Part shown: positions 42,604-52,415 of the stretch, in pieces
Layout: each line of letters begins with the position of its first letter
How positions within the stretch are numbered: position 1 is the first letter of the stretch
NCBI GenBank assembly: GCA_029964075.1
Contig: CM057144.1
Location: 7,277,281-7,341,280 of the forward strand
Reading direction: 5' to 3'
Source: Patiria pectinifera
Lineage: Eukaryota > Echinodermata > Asteroidea > Valvatida > Asterinidae
DNA: 64,000 nucleotides
The notes under the pieces: model-generated
Seen by the model: only the letters and a program-made list of their open reading frames with translations
Told to the model about the DNA's origin: nothing
The model's database searches: none
Position numbers and translations under genes: made by a program

Positions 42604-43765
42604 CTAAGGCACTGCCTCGGCACGTGCCTGATTACTACTGGTACTTTTACTACTACTGCCTTGGCCAACTTGTGACTTTAAATGGCTAAATGGACTGATA
42701 TGTCCATACTCGTGACAGTGATAACACTGCCTTTCACTAACCGGTATGTAGGGTTTGGACCTACCAGTACCACGGTCATTACTGTCTTGCACCTTATTCC
42801 TAGTGCCTACGAACACACTACTAGTATCACCCTGTCCCTCCTGTTCATGACGAGCCTTGCTACTATCCACTAAAAGGTTTTCAGAGTGGCTGTTACTCTT
42901 ACTACCTAAGAAATTAGGTTTATTACAAGTTCTAGATTTCCAGTTCCCTTTCTGCAAATCTACTTTACGCCAGTAGTCAGACCCCCCTCTATTTGCCACA
43001 TATGCATCTGCCATATCTGCAAGTTCCTTACAAGTATGGGGATTTTTGTCCTTAAGATGTATTTTGAGGTCATACGGCAATTTATTCATGGCCTGTTCCA
43101 TGATCAAATTTTAGCCAATTGTCAAACTGATGGGATAATTCATGAATCCAATCTCGAACCGATTCTGTACCTTTACGCACACGTTGGCGAAATGTGGTTC
43201 GGTATGTTTTAGCCCTAATCTCATAGCGATCTAGAATGGCTCTCTTAAGAATTGTATAAATCTTAGCCTCATCTACCGGGAGTGACGCATATGCCTCCCT
43301 GGCTTTGCCTGTCAACTCAGGCACTAACCTGGCTGACCATTGACCCTCGGGCCAGCCATTCATTTCTACCAGATTTTCAAATGCTTTCAGATCAACATCT
43401 ATGTCATCTGACTCTCTCAATTTTGGGACTCTAATTTTGTCTGACCCACAATGTCCCTGGAACACTGGTGCGGGATTGGGAGATTGCATTTGTACATGTG
43501 CCAATTCCATTTGTTTCATTTGTATCCTTTCATTAGATTGTATTCTGAGATATTCAATCCACATTTCTTGTGACAGACCCTCCGGAACACCTTCTGGTGT
43601 TTTACCGCTGGGCAACACTGGACTTGTGTTAACTTGACCTTCACTCATACTTGAACTGGCCCCAGTGTGTTGTTGGTCACTGAGGGTTTCATTACTGTGA
43701 TCGGTATCCATTGGCATGATTGTAGAAGACTTTGAGGATGAACGAAGCTGGGACATGCTAAAGAC
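42604..43765 (-). pseudogene. gag: Gypsy gag, SCAN-related capsid
   Basis: Two minus-strand frames. 43765-43082 carries a Ser/Gln-rich N-terminus, IRVPKLRESDDIDVDLKAFE, WPEGQWSARLVPELTGKARE and a capsid segment with RQRVRKGTESVRDWIHEL. 43107-42604 continues with EQAMNKLPYDLKIHLKDKNP and ELADMADAYVANRG, then the nucleocapsid with CYHCHEYGHIS. The capsid C-terminal half has the pattern from which vertebrate SCAN domains are reported to derive (Gmr1-like gag). The zinc knuckle lacks its last cysteine (C-x2-C-x4-H then no C four residues on). A frameshift near 43095 separates the two parts. Confidence 0.82.
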
Positions 43766-43769
43766 CATC

Positions 43770-44305
43770 AACTGCAATTTACTGTACTTGTGTGATTTAC
43801 ACAATAATATGAGAATAACCAACTGAAAAGATTACTACTACTTTACCAATATACTCAGTACATTTACACATAATACTGGTACATGTATCTCCAATTCAGT
43901 GGACACGTGTTCTCATATATACCCTACACAATGTACTTTTTACCACACCCTTGCAGTGGTCCACATCGATGCATCCGTTGCATCATCCGTCCTCTCGCAC
44001 CACAACGTCATCGTCATAGCACGCTGCTCTGTCTGGATTGTCACTGGCGCTCCACACGTCCCGTCCTAGCTCCCTGTCAGCCTCCTCGCACCATGAACCG
44101 GTCCTCTACTGCAATGATGCCATCTCGCAGGTTGTCTTCATCCTCTGGTAGGACTGGTTTGGCCAACTCACTCGTCTGGTTTCTCCTGCCTTTCTTGATC
44201 ACTCGTACAGTTCTGTTGGAGCTGTACCGGTAGTTAATGCCCGGTAACTGACAGTGTTACAAGTCATTGGCAGCAAAAGTTCCAGTTGGAGTTGGAATCG
44301 TCCCC
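43770..44305. other. Unassigned; between gypsy gag and LINE
   Basis: The left part is AT-rich and may be the gypsy leader. From about 43930 composition becomes more GC-rich, with short open frames on both strands, and probably belongs to the 3' region of the minus-strand LINE. No recognised domain. Confidence 0.35.
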
Positions 44306-44309
44306 CACA

Positions 44310-46430
44310 TCAAAGGATGGGGATACTGTTCTCTTTTCTTGTGGTACGCTGGTTCTCGTCACCGCTGCTTACCGCTGCCACCATGTTACGTTGTCCACCT
44401 CGGTGAATGTGTAGGAAGAATGGTCGACCTTCAGAGATTCGTTGAACGGCATTGAATAGTAGCTGTTTGGTGTGGCGCTGGTTCGGTTGGCGTATCAGGT
44501 GTGCGGTGAACTTGCGACGTTGTGCCGACACGAATTCGTGAAGAGGTGAGGACTGGCAGAGCTCGTATATATCGTCATTGGAGTATTTGTAGCAGTTCTC
44601 ATTTTTGGCAGTTGGAGCTCGACGGAAGCCACCGCAGACTAAGTGGCGCAAGAGTAGGGTATGGGACGAGGTGAGGCGACACTCCTGTGCTTTAGTAAGC
44701 GTCCACGTCTGGCACGCGTATGTCAGTCATGCTCGAATGAATGCCCCCCAAAATACCATGCGTGTGTGCAGCGCTATTTGGTAGTTTTGGAGGAGACGTT
44801 TCATCTCGCCAAATTTGTGTTTGGCCGCTTGGATGCGAGCATCAATTTCAAAGTCGCCAGTGGCAGGCTGATGCTGTGTAAGCTGGCTGCCAAGGTAACA
44901 GAATGTTTGACTGTTTTTGATGGCTATTCCATTGATTTCCAGGAGGGATTCTGGATAGCTGGTGAATGTAGGATCATATTTTGCGTTGAGGATTACCTTT
45001 TTGGTTTTAGCCTCGCTGATATGTGGTTTGTATTCATCCAGGAGTTCCACCAGGATGTGTATATCATCTATGGATTGGAAGCACAGTAAGATGTCATCGG
45101 GGAAGGCGAGCAGAAGGGTGTGGGAGCAGAACGGTGTGCCAGCAGAAGGGTGGGCTGCTAGTTCGGTTCAGTCATGGCATGGTCGGGTATCAGGAATTTG
45201 AATTCGAAGCCCTTGATTCCAGCTGGGCGGGCAAGAACCTCAAATTCATGAATCACCTATTCCATGAACAGGCAAAAGTACATTGGCGACTCTGGGCCAC
45301 CCTGTCTGACACCAGCCTCAGTTGGGAATAGGACCTTGGCTTGATCCGAACTGAGGTAAGCCGCTGGCAGTAGATCGGGCTTTGAGCAGGCGTTACGGAC
45401 AGTTTGCCAAAGCCAGGAGCGGTTTATAGTGTCAAAGGTTAGGTCGATGAATGCACAGTAGATCGGGCGCCGCATACGCGCACTCAGTAGCTGTGCTGCC
45501 TTGGCTGTAAATATTGCATCATCTGTGCCGCGATTCAAGCAAAAACCCTGCTGGGGCTCACTCAACTGCTCCTCATTCCAACTGCTAATACGCCCAATTA
45601 TTATAGCCACAGCAATTTTGCATAAACTTGAGGATATTGAGATGCCGCAGCAAGTTCTTGGGTCCTTCTGTGAACCTTTCAACTTCCACAGTGCAGCTAA
45701 TTTAGAGACACCCTAGGCTTCTGGAACAGATTTTGTGGTCCAGACTGACGTAAGATTGCTGGTAAGCTCTGAGAGGTAGGTATCGAACTCAGCAGTGTAC
45801 TTGAGTTCTGGTGGAATATCATAAGGGGTTGGCCTAGATTGGTCTTGACCTCATCCTTAGTTGGGGCACTGTTGTTGATGTCCTTTTCGGCTGAGATTTG
45901 TAGTAGGGTGGCCATAAACTCTGGAGCATTCTCGTAAAGAGCGTCTGGCTCAGTAGGTCCTCTGTGCAATAAAATGGTTTTTGAAGTGGTCGCGGAGAGT
46001 GTTAGGGTCACAACTGGTGCCTGGTGCATCATTCAGCATTGACTGTTGTTGTTTGGCCCGGCGGAATGCATGTGCTAAGTTATGTGTTTCGGCAAAGGAG
46101 TTTATAAATGCCGCTTCTGCTGCAAAGTGGTCATTGCGGAGCCTTTTCAGGGAATGCTTTATTTCCTTGGAAATTCGTTTGTACTGTGGTGGGTTCGGGC
46201 CATACCGTCGCATTGAGCGAGCATGCGAGTATCTTGGCATCAGAGTGCTACGGTGCTTAGCCGGTGACTTTGGGGGTCTCGGGAAGTGACTGGATGGCTG
46301 ACTCACGTAGCGCGTCGATCAGCATGTCACATCTGCCAGAGATGGAATTGTCAGTGGCTGTGGCTAGTCTGGGCTCTAACGCTGCAGTTACTTTGGCGGG
46401 TGGTTGGCATTGTCTTTTAGATCTTTAACG
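44310..46430 (-). pseudogene. Non-LTR retrotransposon (LINE) ORF2, decayed
   Basis: Minus strand, right to left in several frames: RNDHFAAEAAFINSFAETHN (linker before RT), AWGVSKLAALWKLKGSQKDP, GISISSSLCKIAVAIIIGRI, PQQGFCLNRGTDDAIFTA, GVRQGGPESPMYF, then LLAFPDDILLC (catalytic F-x-D-D with Pro in the second position), KVILNAKYDP, FCYLGSQLTQ, LTYACQTWTLTKAQECRL and a C-terminal FVSAQRRKFTAHLIRQPNQR. The clade is uncertain (RTE/Jockey-like). Stops and frameshifts throughout; inactive. Confidence 0.75.
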
Positions 46431-46489
46431 TTTCGACGTTTGAGGGGGTCAGGTGTGGGTTAACGTTTCCTGTGGTGGAGAAGGTCGAT

Positions 46490-46550
46490 TTTGCAGAGGG
46501 GCTGGCGGAGGGGCTGGCGGAGGGGCTGGCGGAGGGGGTGGCAGATCGTC
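46490..46550. repeat. 12-bp minisatellite (GGAGGGGCTGGC)
   Basis: Four or five tandem units of GGAGGGGCTGGC at about 46496-46545, at the upstream edge of the LINE. Confidence 0.8.
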
Positions 46551-47479
46551 AGAATACAGAGTCGGTGATCTGACATAAAGTCGAGGAGTTGCGTTTGCGG
46601 GCGTTTGCGGGCGTTTGTGCTGTATAAGGAGAGCAGTCCGTCACGGAGGATGTAGTTTAGAGTTTTTGCATTCGCTTGTCATTGGAATGCCATGTAATGC
46701 GGTGCTCCGCTTTTTTCTTCCAGAAGCTACCTTTTTCTTCCAGAAGCATGGGCGTCGTGAGGGGGGGTGCTTGCCCCCCCACTGGAAAAGCAAACCAAAA
46801 AAAAAAAACCCAAAAAGAAGGGGAAAAAAGAGGAAAAAAGAAAGAAAAAGAGGCGTAAAGTCATAGCGGTGTAAATTTAATGAGTTGGGGGGGGGGAAAT
46901 GTCCCTGCCCCTTCTCAAACTGATAAGTTGAGAATTAGTTGAGAAATACAAGAATTTTTTTGGGAAAAATAAGGGCTTAAGGGCCCCGGGAAATTTTGGA
47001 TCGTAGATACTCTGTGGTGCAGTCTGAGGCGTTTCCTGGCCACTTTCCGCTGATTTTTTTATAGCAGAAGTTTTTAAAATTATGAGGGGATATTTTGTTT
47101 CATTTGTTTCAAATGCATATAGGCCTATACACTCTTGCTCCTATGAAGTTTCTTCTGTATTCAAAGCCTAAAGTTGAGAACATGCACATAATTTGTAATT
47201 GTTCCGCGCTCGGTTACATAACTGACATGAATTTAAATATTTCATTACAGCGGGTGCATATTTGGGGAGTGTGTCAAACTGGCATAAACTTATCAGAAAA
47301 ATATTTTAATAGAATCTGAAGTGGTCATATGCATTGTTTGATTTATTTAGTCACCAAGCCCAGAGCGTGAAAACGGTTTGACTTCATACGCATTGTACGC
47401 AGCACTTGTCCGCTAGTCTCATGGACGTATGACGCGCTAAAAAATATGCAAAATGAGACTCCACTACAGTTTGTTTTAC
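46551..47479. other. A-rich and G-rich repeats; no gene
   Basis: Contains poly-G/poly-C runs, an A-rich tract (46795-46855) and the word GTGGTGCAGTCTGAGGCGTTTC, which recurs near 52225. This suggests a shared interspersed repeat. No coding region supported. Confidence 0.4.
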
Positions 47480-47527
47480 CCATAGAGCTATATCTAAATT
47501 TAATATAGCTCTATGGTTTTACCCAAC
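47476..47527. repeat. Short palindrome flanked by GTTTTACCC
   Basis: CATAGAGCTATAT and ATATAGCTCTATG form 13-bp arms around a 9-bp loop. The direct 9-bp word GTTTTACCC lies on both sides, as a target-duplication-like flank of a 35-bp palindrome. Confidence 0.65.
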
Positions 47528-47626
47528 CTCGTTCCCCATGGGTACGATTGTGCTGTGCCATGTTGTTTCCCATCATGCCTTGTGCGATCTTGGAAAGCGC
47601 ACGCGCCCATGGAGTCGAGGCTGGGT

Positions 47627-48510
47627 TTTACCTTCGCTCGTACCCACTGCCCTACAAACAGGACGCTGGGATACTCTGGTGAATTCACGCTCTGATTGGT
47701 TGGATGTTGCGTGACCAGTGACCTGCGCGTAATCACGGTCATGACTCTGCAAGGTTTGAAATGGCCGTTAAGACTGATTCATGACTCTCTTTTTCCAGTT
47801 TAGAGATGTTTTTTTCTCGTTGAAAAAGCGTAATATTGTGAGAAATTCTGTAAAACTTATCTGTGTTGTAAATTTACATTTCCCGTCACTCACTCAAGCT
47901 CCGTTTCGAATCAGGAACGGTCGGATTGCATTACGCCAAGCTCAAAATTTTGTCCACATGGTCCGCACTGAAACAGAAATCACATCCGGTATGGAATGCG
48001 CGCAATTCTATGGGAAGTTTCGGATAGCATTTGCGCACATTGTCTAAATGCGGTCTTGAACAGCTGCAGCAAGATGCTTTATACATAGGTCATAGGCCAT
48101 TTCTTTCACAAGATTCTGTGAAGCTCATCAGAGGCCAAGTTCGGGCAAGGACCATTAGTTGACTAGTGGTTGATTTGTGACGTACCTTACGCCTGCGCAC
48201 TGATAGCAATGTGCAAACGTCTCTAGTCCAACCAAACGCTGGTCAAAATGTCATCGCAAAACTTCTGGATCCTGGCTCTCTGCTAGCAATATGAATGCGC
48301 GCGGCTATTGGTTACCAGCGATGCAACCAACCCCAGTAGGCTGGTTCCAAATAGTTGACTAGCGCAGTCAACCACCGTCAACTAGACAAAGTTCGGGCAA
48401 ACGTTAGTTAACCATTGGTCAACTATAGTCCTTGCGCGAACTTGGCCAGAGTATCCAAGCGTCCTGTTTGCAGAGCGGGGGGTACGAGCGAAGGTTTTAC
48501 CGTGCGGTCA
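47627..48510. mobile_element. Nested TIR elements in myosin intron
   Basis: Outer inverted repeat: TTTTACCTTCGCTCGTACCC with ACAAACAGGACGCTGGGATA at 47629-47680, and its inverted complement at about 48448-48502. Inner element 48130-48447 (about 318 bp): GGCCAAGTTCGGGCAAGGAC then AGTTGAC on the left, and GTCAAC then GTCCTTGCGCGAACTTGGCC on the right. Neither has coding capacity. The inner element abuts the right arm of the outer one. Confidence 0.7.
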
Positions 48511-48793
48511 TCATAACCCGCGCATCAAGTCTTAGGAGGTGCGTGAAAATTGCCACGCCTTTTGAACGATTGTTCTTCCTCAAACTCAAAACACGTGGCC
48601 AGTCGGATCACCGTTTTTTTTCACTGATAGTATACATATTAAAATATTTGCCGGGGGGGGGGGGGGCGTGCGCCCCCTGCGCTCCCCGCTGGATCTGCCA
48701 ATGCAATGGGTCACTGAACCAAACTGAACTCAGCAGCATGCATGTAACAATTAGAGCACTGTAGTGCTTGCTTCTAGCACAACTGTGTCAAAC

Positions 48794-49024
48794 CTTGTCG
48801 CAATAATATTCCCCAAACTTGATGCCTTGCAAAATCTGCTTGCAGATAAGATTGGTCGCAATGGGGTCCTGTGTAGGGTCATGCCACGGGGCAAAGATCT
48901 CCTTGCGGAAGAACAGGTCCCAACAACGTTCTCTGCATTCCTCAATGCCTTTCTCCTTAGCATACTGCTCGCAGCACGAGATGGCATCCATGACATGGTC
49001 GCTCTCACTATCCAATGATGACAC
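48794..49024 (-). CDS. Myosin VIIa-like exon: FERM F1/F2 lobes
   Basis: A 231-bp, 77-codon exon on the minus strand. The acceptor is TTTTTGCTCTCTGAAG and the donor GACAAG|GTTTGA. It encodes [46 protein letters not shown] and [11 protein letters not shown]. This is a near-continuous match to the vertebrate MYO7A FERM1 pattern ([20 protein letters not shown] ... FFRKE[VI]FxPWHxP). Phase 0 on both sides. The neighbouring exons are 50235-50408 and 37955-38125; the downstream intron is 10.7 kb. Confidence 0.95.
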
Positions 49025-49094
49025 CTTCAGAGAGCAAAAAGATGAAAAACAGTTAAAAATATCAGGGCTGTGGCAACAAGTAGAGAAAGGCACT

Positions 49095-49660
49095 TACCGT
49101 AATTTTTGGAATATAAGCCGCGCGGCGTATAAGCCGCAGCACGCAAAAATCTGCAAATTAAGATTTGAAGTCGGCGTATAAGCCGCATCGGCGTATAAGC
49201 CGCACCGACCGCAGCAGTTCAATTTTGTAAGGCCTCCAAATTCTAGTCAAAATGCTCTGAACCAGTTCCATTTTGTAAGGCCTCCAAATTCTAGTCAAAA
49301 TGCTCTGAACCAGTTCCATTTACACTACAAAAGCTATAAAAGGGCCACAAAAGTTATGTCAAATCATTTACAGTCGATTACTCTTACAAACAAATATGGA
49401 AATTGATGATGAGAAATAAAAAAATGGGAATTGCTGCCGGCTGGCTCGTCAGGGAGCCTGTGCCGGCGAATGACATTATTTTCCCCCAGCACTTGAGAGA
49501 GTATGCAACCCACCATGTGTTGTCTGACTGGAGCGCTTTTTTTTTCATTTTTAGTCTTCAAGTCTCGGCGTATAAGCCGCCCTGTGTATAAGCCGCAGTA
49601 AACATTTTTATGGGCAAATTCAACGTATAAGCCGCGGCTTATATTCCGAAAATTACGGTA
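49095..49660. mobile_element. TA-flanked MITE with ATAAGCCGC subterminal repeats
   Basis: The element spans 49097-49658 (562 bp), flanked by TA. The ends are CCGTAATTTTTGGAATATAA and, inverted, CCGTAATTTTCGGAATATAA. Subterminally the word CGTATAAGCCGC is repeated (about 49116-49202 and 49569-49637). The middle holds a direct repeat of about 48 bp (CAGTTCCATTTTGTAAGGCC..., 49264 and an earlier near-copy at 49217). No ORF. It sits in the 1.2-kb intron between two myosin exons. Confidence 0.85.
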
Positions 49661-50234
49661 CTCATTTAGCACATGTACTACATTGTGTATATATACCGGC
49701 ATATTTATATTTTACTATCTATAAAAAGTTCAGGGAGTAACAAGCAGGGCAGTTTGGGGTAGCACAGGGTCTCACGAGTATGATTCTAATACTTGACTGC
49801 CAACCAAAATCAAAGCAAAATTTGCCGCTAGTGTAAATTTTTCCACATAAAGCAATGTTTTACCAGAAGAAATAAATGGAATTATTGCTCAAACTGTGAT
49901 CTTCAATGGATCATACTGTATGCTATGCAGGTCCAATTAGAGTAACAAATGTTTACTATTTTAAATTGTGACTTCTCGTTTAGTAACAAGAATTTGGCAC
50001 ATGATTTTTTTATAAGTAAGACAAAGAAGTCACTAGATTTCCTGAAAGGTGAGACTAATTCTGGACACGCTCTAAAAGATGAACCAAATGTCCATCGTCT
50101 TTTCCTATAAAAGATAGACTGTATTTATGCATGCTGAATTGAAATAATAAAGATATTAAATTTTGCAAGAAAACAAGCCAGTCATTGATAAAACTCTGAG
50201 CGGATGTGGATTCTTTCACAACATCAAGCCGTAC
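49661..50234. other. Intron of the myosin gene; nothing recognised
   Basis: AT-rich intronic sequence. Confidence 0.5.
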
Positions 50235-50408
50235 CTTGTCATAGAGAGCCATGCAGAGTGAGAAGCCAAACCTGTCTTGGAGGCCGATCTCGTCAGACAA
50301 CTGTGTGCAAAGTTCCCTGGCCGTGGTGGCCGAGTCAGCCTGTAGGGTCTTGGTGGTGCGGTCCATGAAGACAACGGGCAACATTATGGGTTTCTTAGAT
50401 TGGGTGGC
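50235..50408 (-). CDS. Myosin VIIa-like exon: start of FERM (F1 lobe)
   Basis: A 174-bp, 58-codon exon on the minus strand. The acceptor is CTCTGTTTAG and the donor GACAAG|GTACGG. It encodes [40 protein letters not shown] and [14 protein letters not shown]. This corresponds to the region between MyTH4 and FERM1 and the F1 lobe of myosin VIIa, where the family shows [12 protein letters not shown] and FMDGTTKTL. Phase 0 at both ends. It is the most upstream exon of the gene in the window; the motor, IQ and MyTH4 exons must lie beyond 64 kb or across a gap. In animals myosin VIIa tails anchor actin bundles (stereocilia, microvilli). Confidence 0.95.
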
Positions 50409-50829
50409 CTAAACAGAGGAGGAAAAAGATTGCTATTACAAATATGATAGAGAATTATCACTACAATGTGTATTGCATGTGGTCTCTGTGAGTGTGCGGG
50501 CCGGCCCAGGTCTTCAGCTGCCATACTCTATGTGCCTGCCCCCCCCCCCCCACCCCCTTCCCACTTGATTTTACAGAGGCCAGGTGCGCAGTGAAAAAAA
50601 AAAATGGCTACATTTCAGCACGGATGAAATTGGCCCCCCCCTGCCCCACTGTAACATGCAGCCCCACTCCCTCCCCCCAGGATGAGAACCCTGGCTACGC
50701 CGGTGGTCTACCTGACAGCACATTGGCTGGCAAATCCAAAGTAATACTCTTTACTATGTATTTACTTATCATATCATGTATTTACCTATTACAGGTTTTC
50801 CAAGCTTTTTTAACTTATGTCACACAACT
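50409..50829. other. Poly-C patches; no gene
   Basis: C-rich runs at 50540-50556 and 50633-50680; otherwise intronic sequence. Confidence 0.45.
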
Positions 50830-51060
50830 TTCCTATAACTACACTTTAATTTCGTCTTCGGACATCATCAAGCTACATTCTTCATTTCAAAAAACCACGA
50901 ATAGATTTCATTGAAGCTGCAGTACAATTCAAGTTGGTAGCACTCCAATAATTCATCCTAATTTTGGTAAATTTATCACGTGGCAATAGATCTGCTTAGA
51001 AGTGAATAAGCAAATTTGTTTTTTTGTCATTCATTTCAACGAATTGGTCATTTAAATTCT
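50830..51060 (+). repeat. Single arm of the foldback family at 15.96 kb
   Basis: It aligns with the left arm of the 15960-17018 element: ACTTTAATTTCGTC, ATAGATTTCATT, AGTACAATTCAA and GCAAATTTGTTTTTTTGTCATT in the same order. The inverse arm is not seen nearby, so this is a solo or truncated copy. Confidence 0.65.
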
Positions 51061-51480
51061 GACAGTGCATTTTTGCATTTCCTAGCACATTGATGGTCTA
51101 TACATTTCCACATTTTCTTATCACTCGTCTTTGAGACTCGACCCTGGAAAAGATCAGTTAAGAGAGGCTGAAACAATACGGTATCAAACTCGGACAGACA
51201 GCCTATCATACATGTAGATGCCTTCGAATGGGAACGATTCAAGTATCTGTCTGTTGCTGACACTCTCGGGTCAAAGCACCTTACTACTTGCAGCATCATT
51301 ACCTTATTGAGAACAGCAGAATGCATTAATTACCAAGAAGAGGGAAAAAACATCCAAAAAATATTAAGAAATGATGAAAACCCCTTGTTAACAATGGGCC
51401 AACTTAATGAACGACTACGGCAGCAGCTCCCTGACAAGCTACATATATTGCAGCTGTGGCGAGTGGGTTGTGAATTTAGG
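51061..51480. other. Unrecognised; one minus-strand open frame of 92 codons
   Basis: 51048-51326 on the minus strand is open (contains CFDPRVSATDRYLNRSHSKA and MWKCIDHQCARKCKNALSEF). I do not recognise a family, and no splice context supports an exon of the myosin gene. It may be a fragment of a transposon-encoded protein. Confidence 0.3.
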
Positions 51481-51483
51481 ACT

Positions 51484-51735
51484 ATAAAATACTGACTTGC
51501 TGGTAGTATTGCGCATGCCTACATGAGGATTGTGAACGTTAAACCATACCAAAGGGTAAAAGGCACTGGATTTCACAGGAGTCCAAATTTCATGTTACGC
51601 TGGAAAGACCAGCCAACCATGTCTATATCATTCATTTAAGACCAACCACGTGGCAGGCTCTCGACCAATGGGAATGGGAAAACTATCTTATTAGGTATTT
51701 CCGAATGTATATAAAAACACTTGAAACCAACGGAA
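51484..51735 (-). repeat. Dispersed repeat, copy 2
   Basis: The reverse complement aligns with 28540-28800 over about 230 bp with moderate divergence (see the words listed there). Confidence 0.7.
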
Positions 51736-52030
51736 AGGGGCCTGAATGCGGCTATATACATGTTCAATACGTATCACGTTTTTTACAAAGCGTTGAGTGA
51801 TGTCTAGCACCCCTCTCGATTTTCACAATGATTTCCCCGGCGATTTCTCAATTCGCTTCTGGTGAGTGATTTGCTCCCCTATAGAAAACATCCTCTTCAT
51901 GATATTAAACATGGCTCTTCTTGATATTAAAAAACAATCGCCAATCAGATGACCAAGAAAAGATATGATCTAAAATTGTCTTGAAAGAACTGTGTATCTG
52001 TAATACAACTAATCTGTCGAAACAATCTGC
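51736..52030. other. No recognised feature
   Basis: AT-rich spacer. Confidence 0.4.
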
Positions 52031-52039
52031 AAATATTAC

Positions 52040-52415
52040 AGAAACTTGTTACTGATACAATGCGATGTATACAAGGGCGGATCCACAACGCAATTTTTTG
52101 GGGGTGCCAAACATTTGTTTGTTCCCCCCAAAAGTGGGTCCAAATTCCAAAAATTTACGGCGTGGGGTTTGGGACCCTTAAGTTTAAGGGCTCTGAAATA
52201 TGTTTGGATTCTACATGCTCCGTGGTGCAATCTGAGGCAGTTTCTGACCACTTTAACAAATTTTTCTTTAGCAAAAGATGGTGGTGTACGCAGTGGCTGC
52301 CTTTTTTTGTGAAGTCACTTAAAGAAAACAACCAAACAAGACTGGAACCCACAACCTTCAGAATTACCCCCAGACCACGAATTCAATGCTCTAGACCATG
52401 AGGCCACGGCACCCC
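52040..52415 (-). mobile_element. tRNA-derived SINE
   Basis: On the minus strand the head (52415 down to about 52325) reads GTGCCGTGGCCTCATGGTCT (A-box-like region), TAGAGCATTG, then GAAGGTTGTGGGTTCCAGTC, a good B box (GGTTCxAxTCC-like). This is the Pol III promoter layout of a tRNA-derived SINE. The body continues toward 52040 with sequence shared near 46880-47050 (GTGGTGCAATCTGAGGC). No complete tRNA fold is present, so it is not a tRNA gene. Confidence 0.7.

Larger units (their letters stand above)
39540..43765 (-). mobile_element. Gmr1-like Ty3/gypsy retrotransposon (integrase before RT)
   Basis: Minus-strand order from right to left: gag (43765-42604), protease (42591-42000), integrase N-terminal zinc domain (41842-41456), integrase C-terminal region (41475-41090), reverse transcriptase (40900-40300), RNase H (40200-39560). 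PR-IN-RT-RH is the unusual order reported for Gmr1-like gypsy elements of deuterostomes, resembling Ty1/copia. Most of the integrase catalytic core is deleted and several frameshifts break pol, so the copy is dead. LTRs were not identified. It lies in the 10.7-kb intron of the myosin gene in the same orientation as the gene. Confidence 0.85.

Noticed and set aside
48764..49181. Plus-strand ORFs over the 48.8-49.0 kb exon
   Set aside because: They are antisense shadows of the strongly conserved minus-strand myosin exon.
51048..51326. Additional myosin exon
   Set aside because: The 92-codon frame does not resemble MyTH4 or motor sequence and lacks fitting splice sites.
52325..52415. tRNA gene on the minus strand
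   Set aside because: A- and B-box-like sequences are present but no cloverleaf with an acceptor stem is visible; better explained as a tRNA-derived SINE head.
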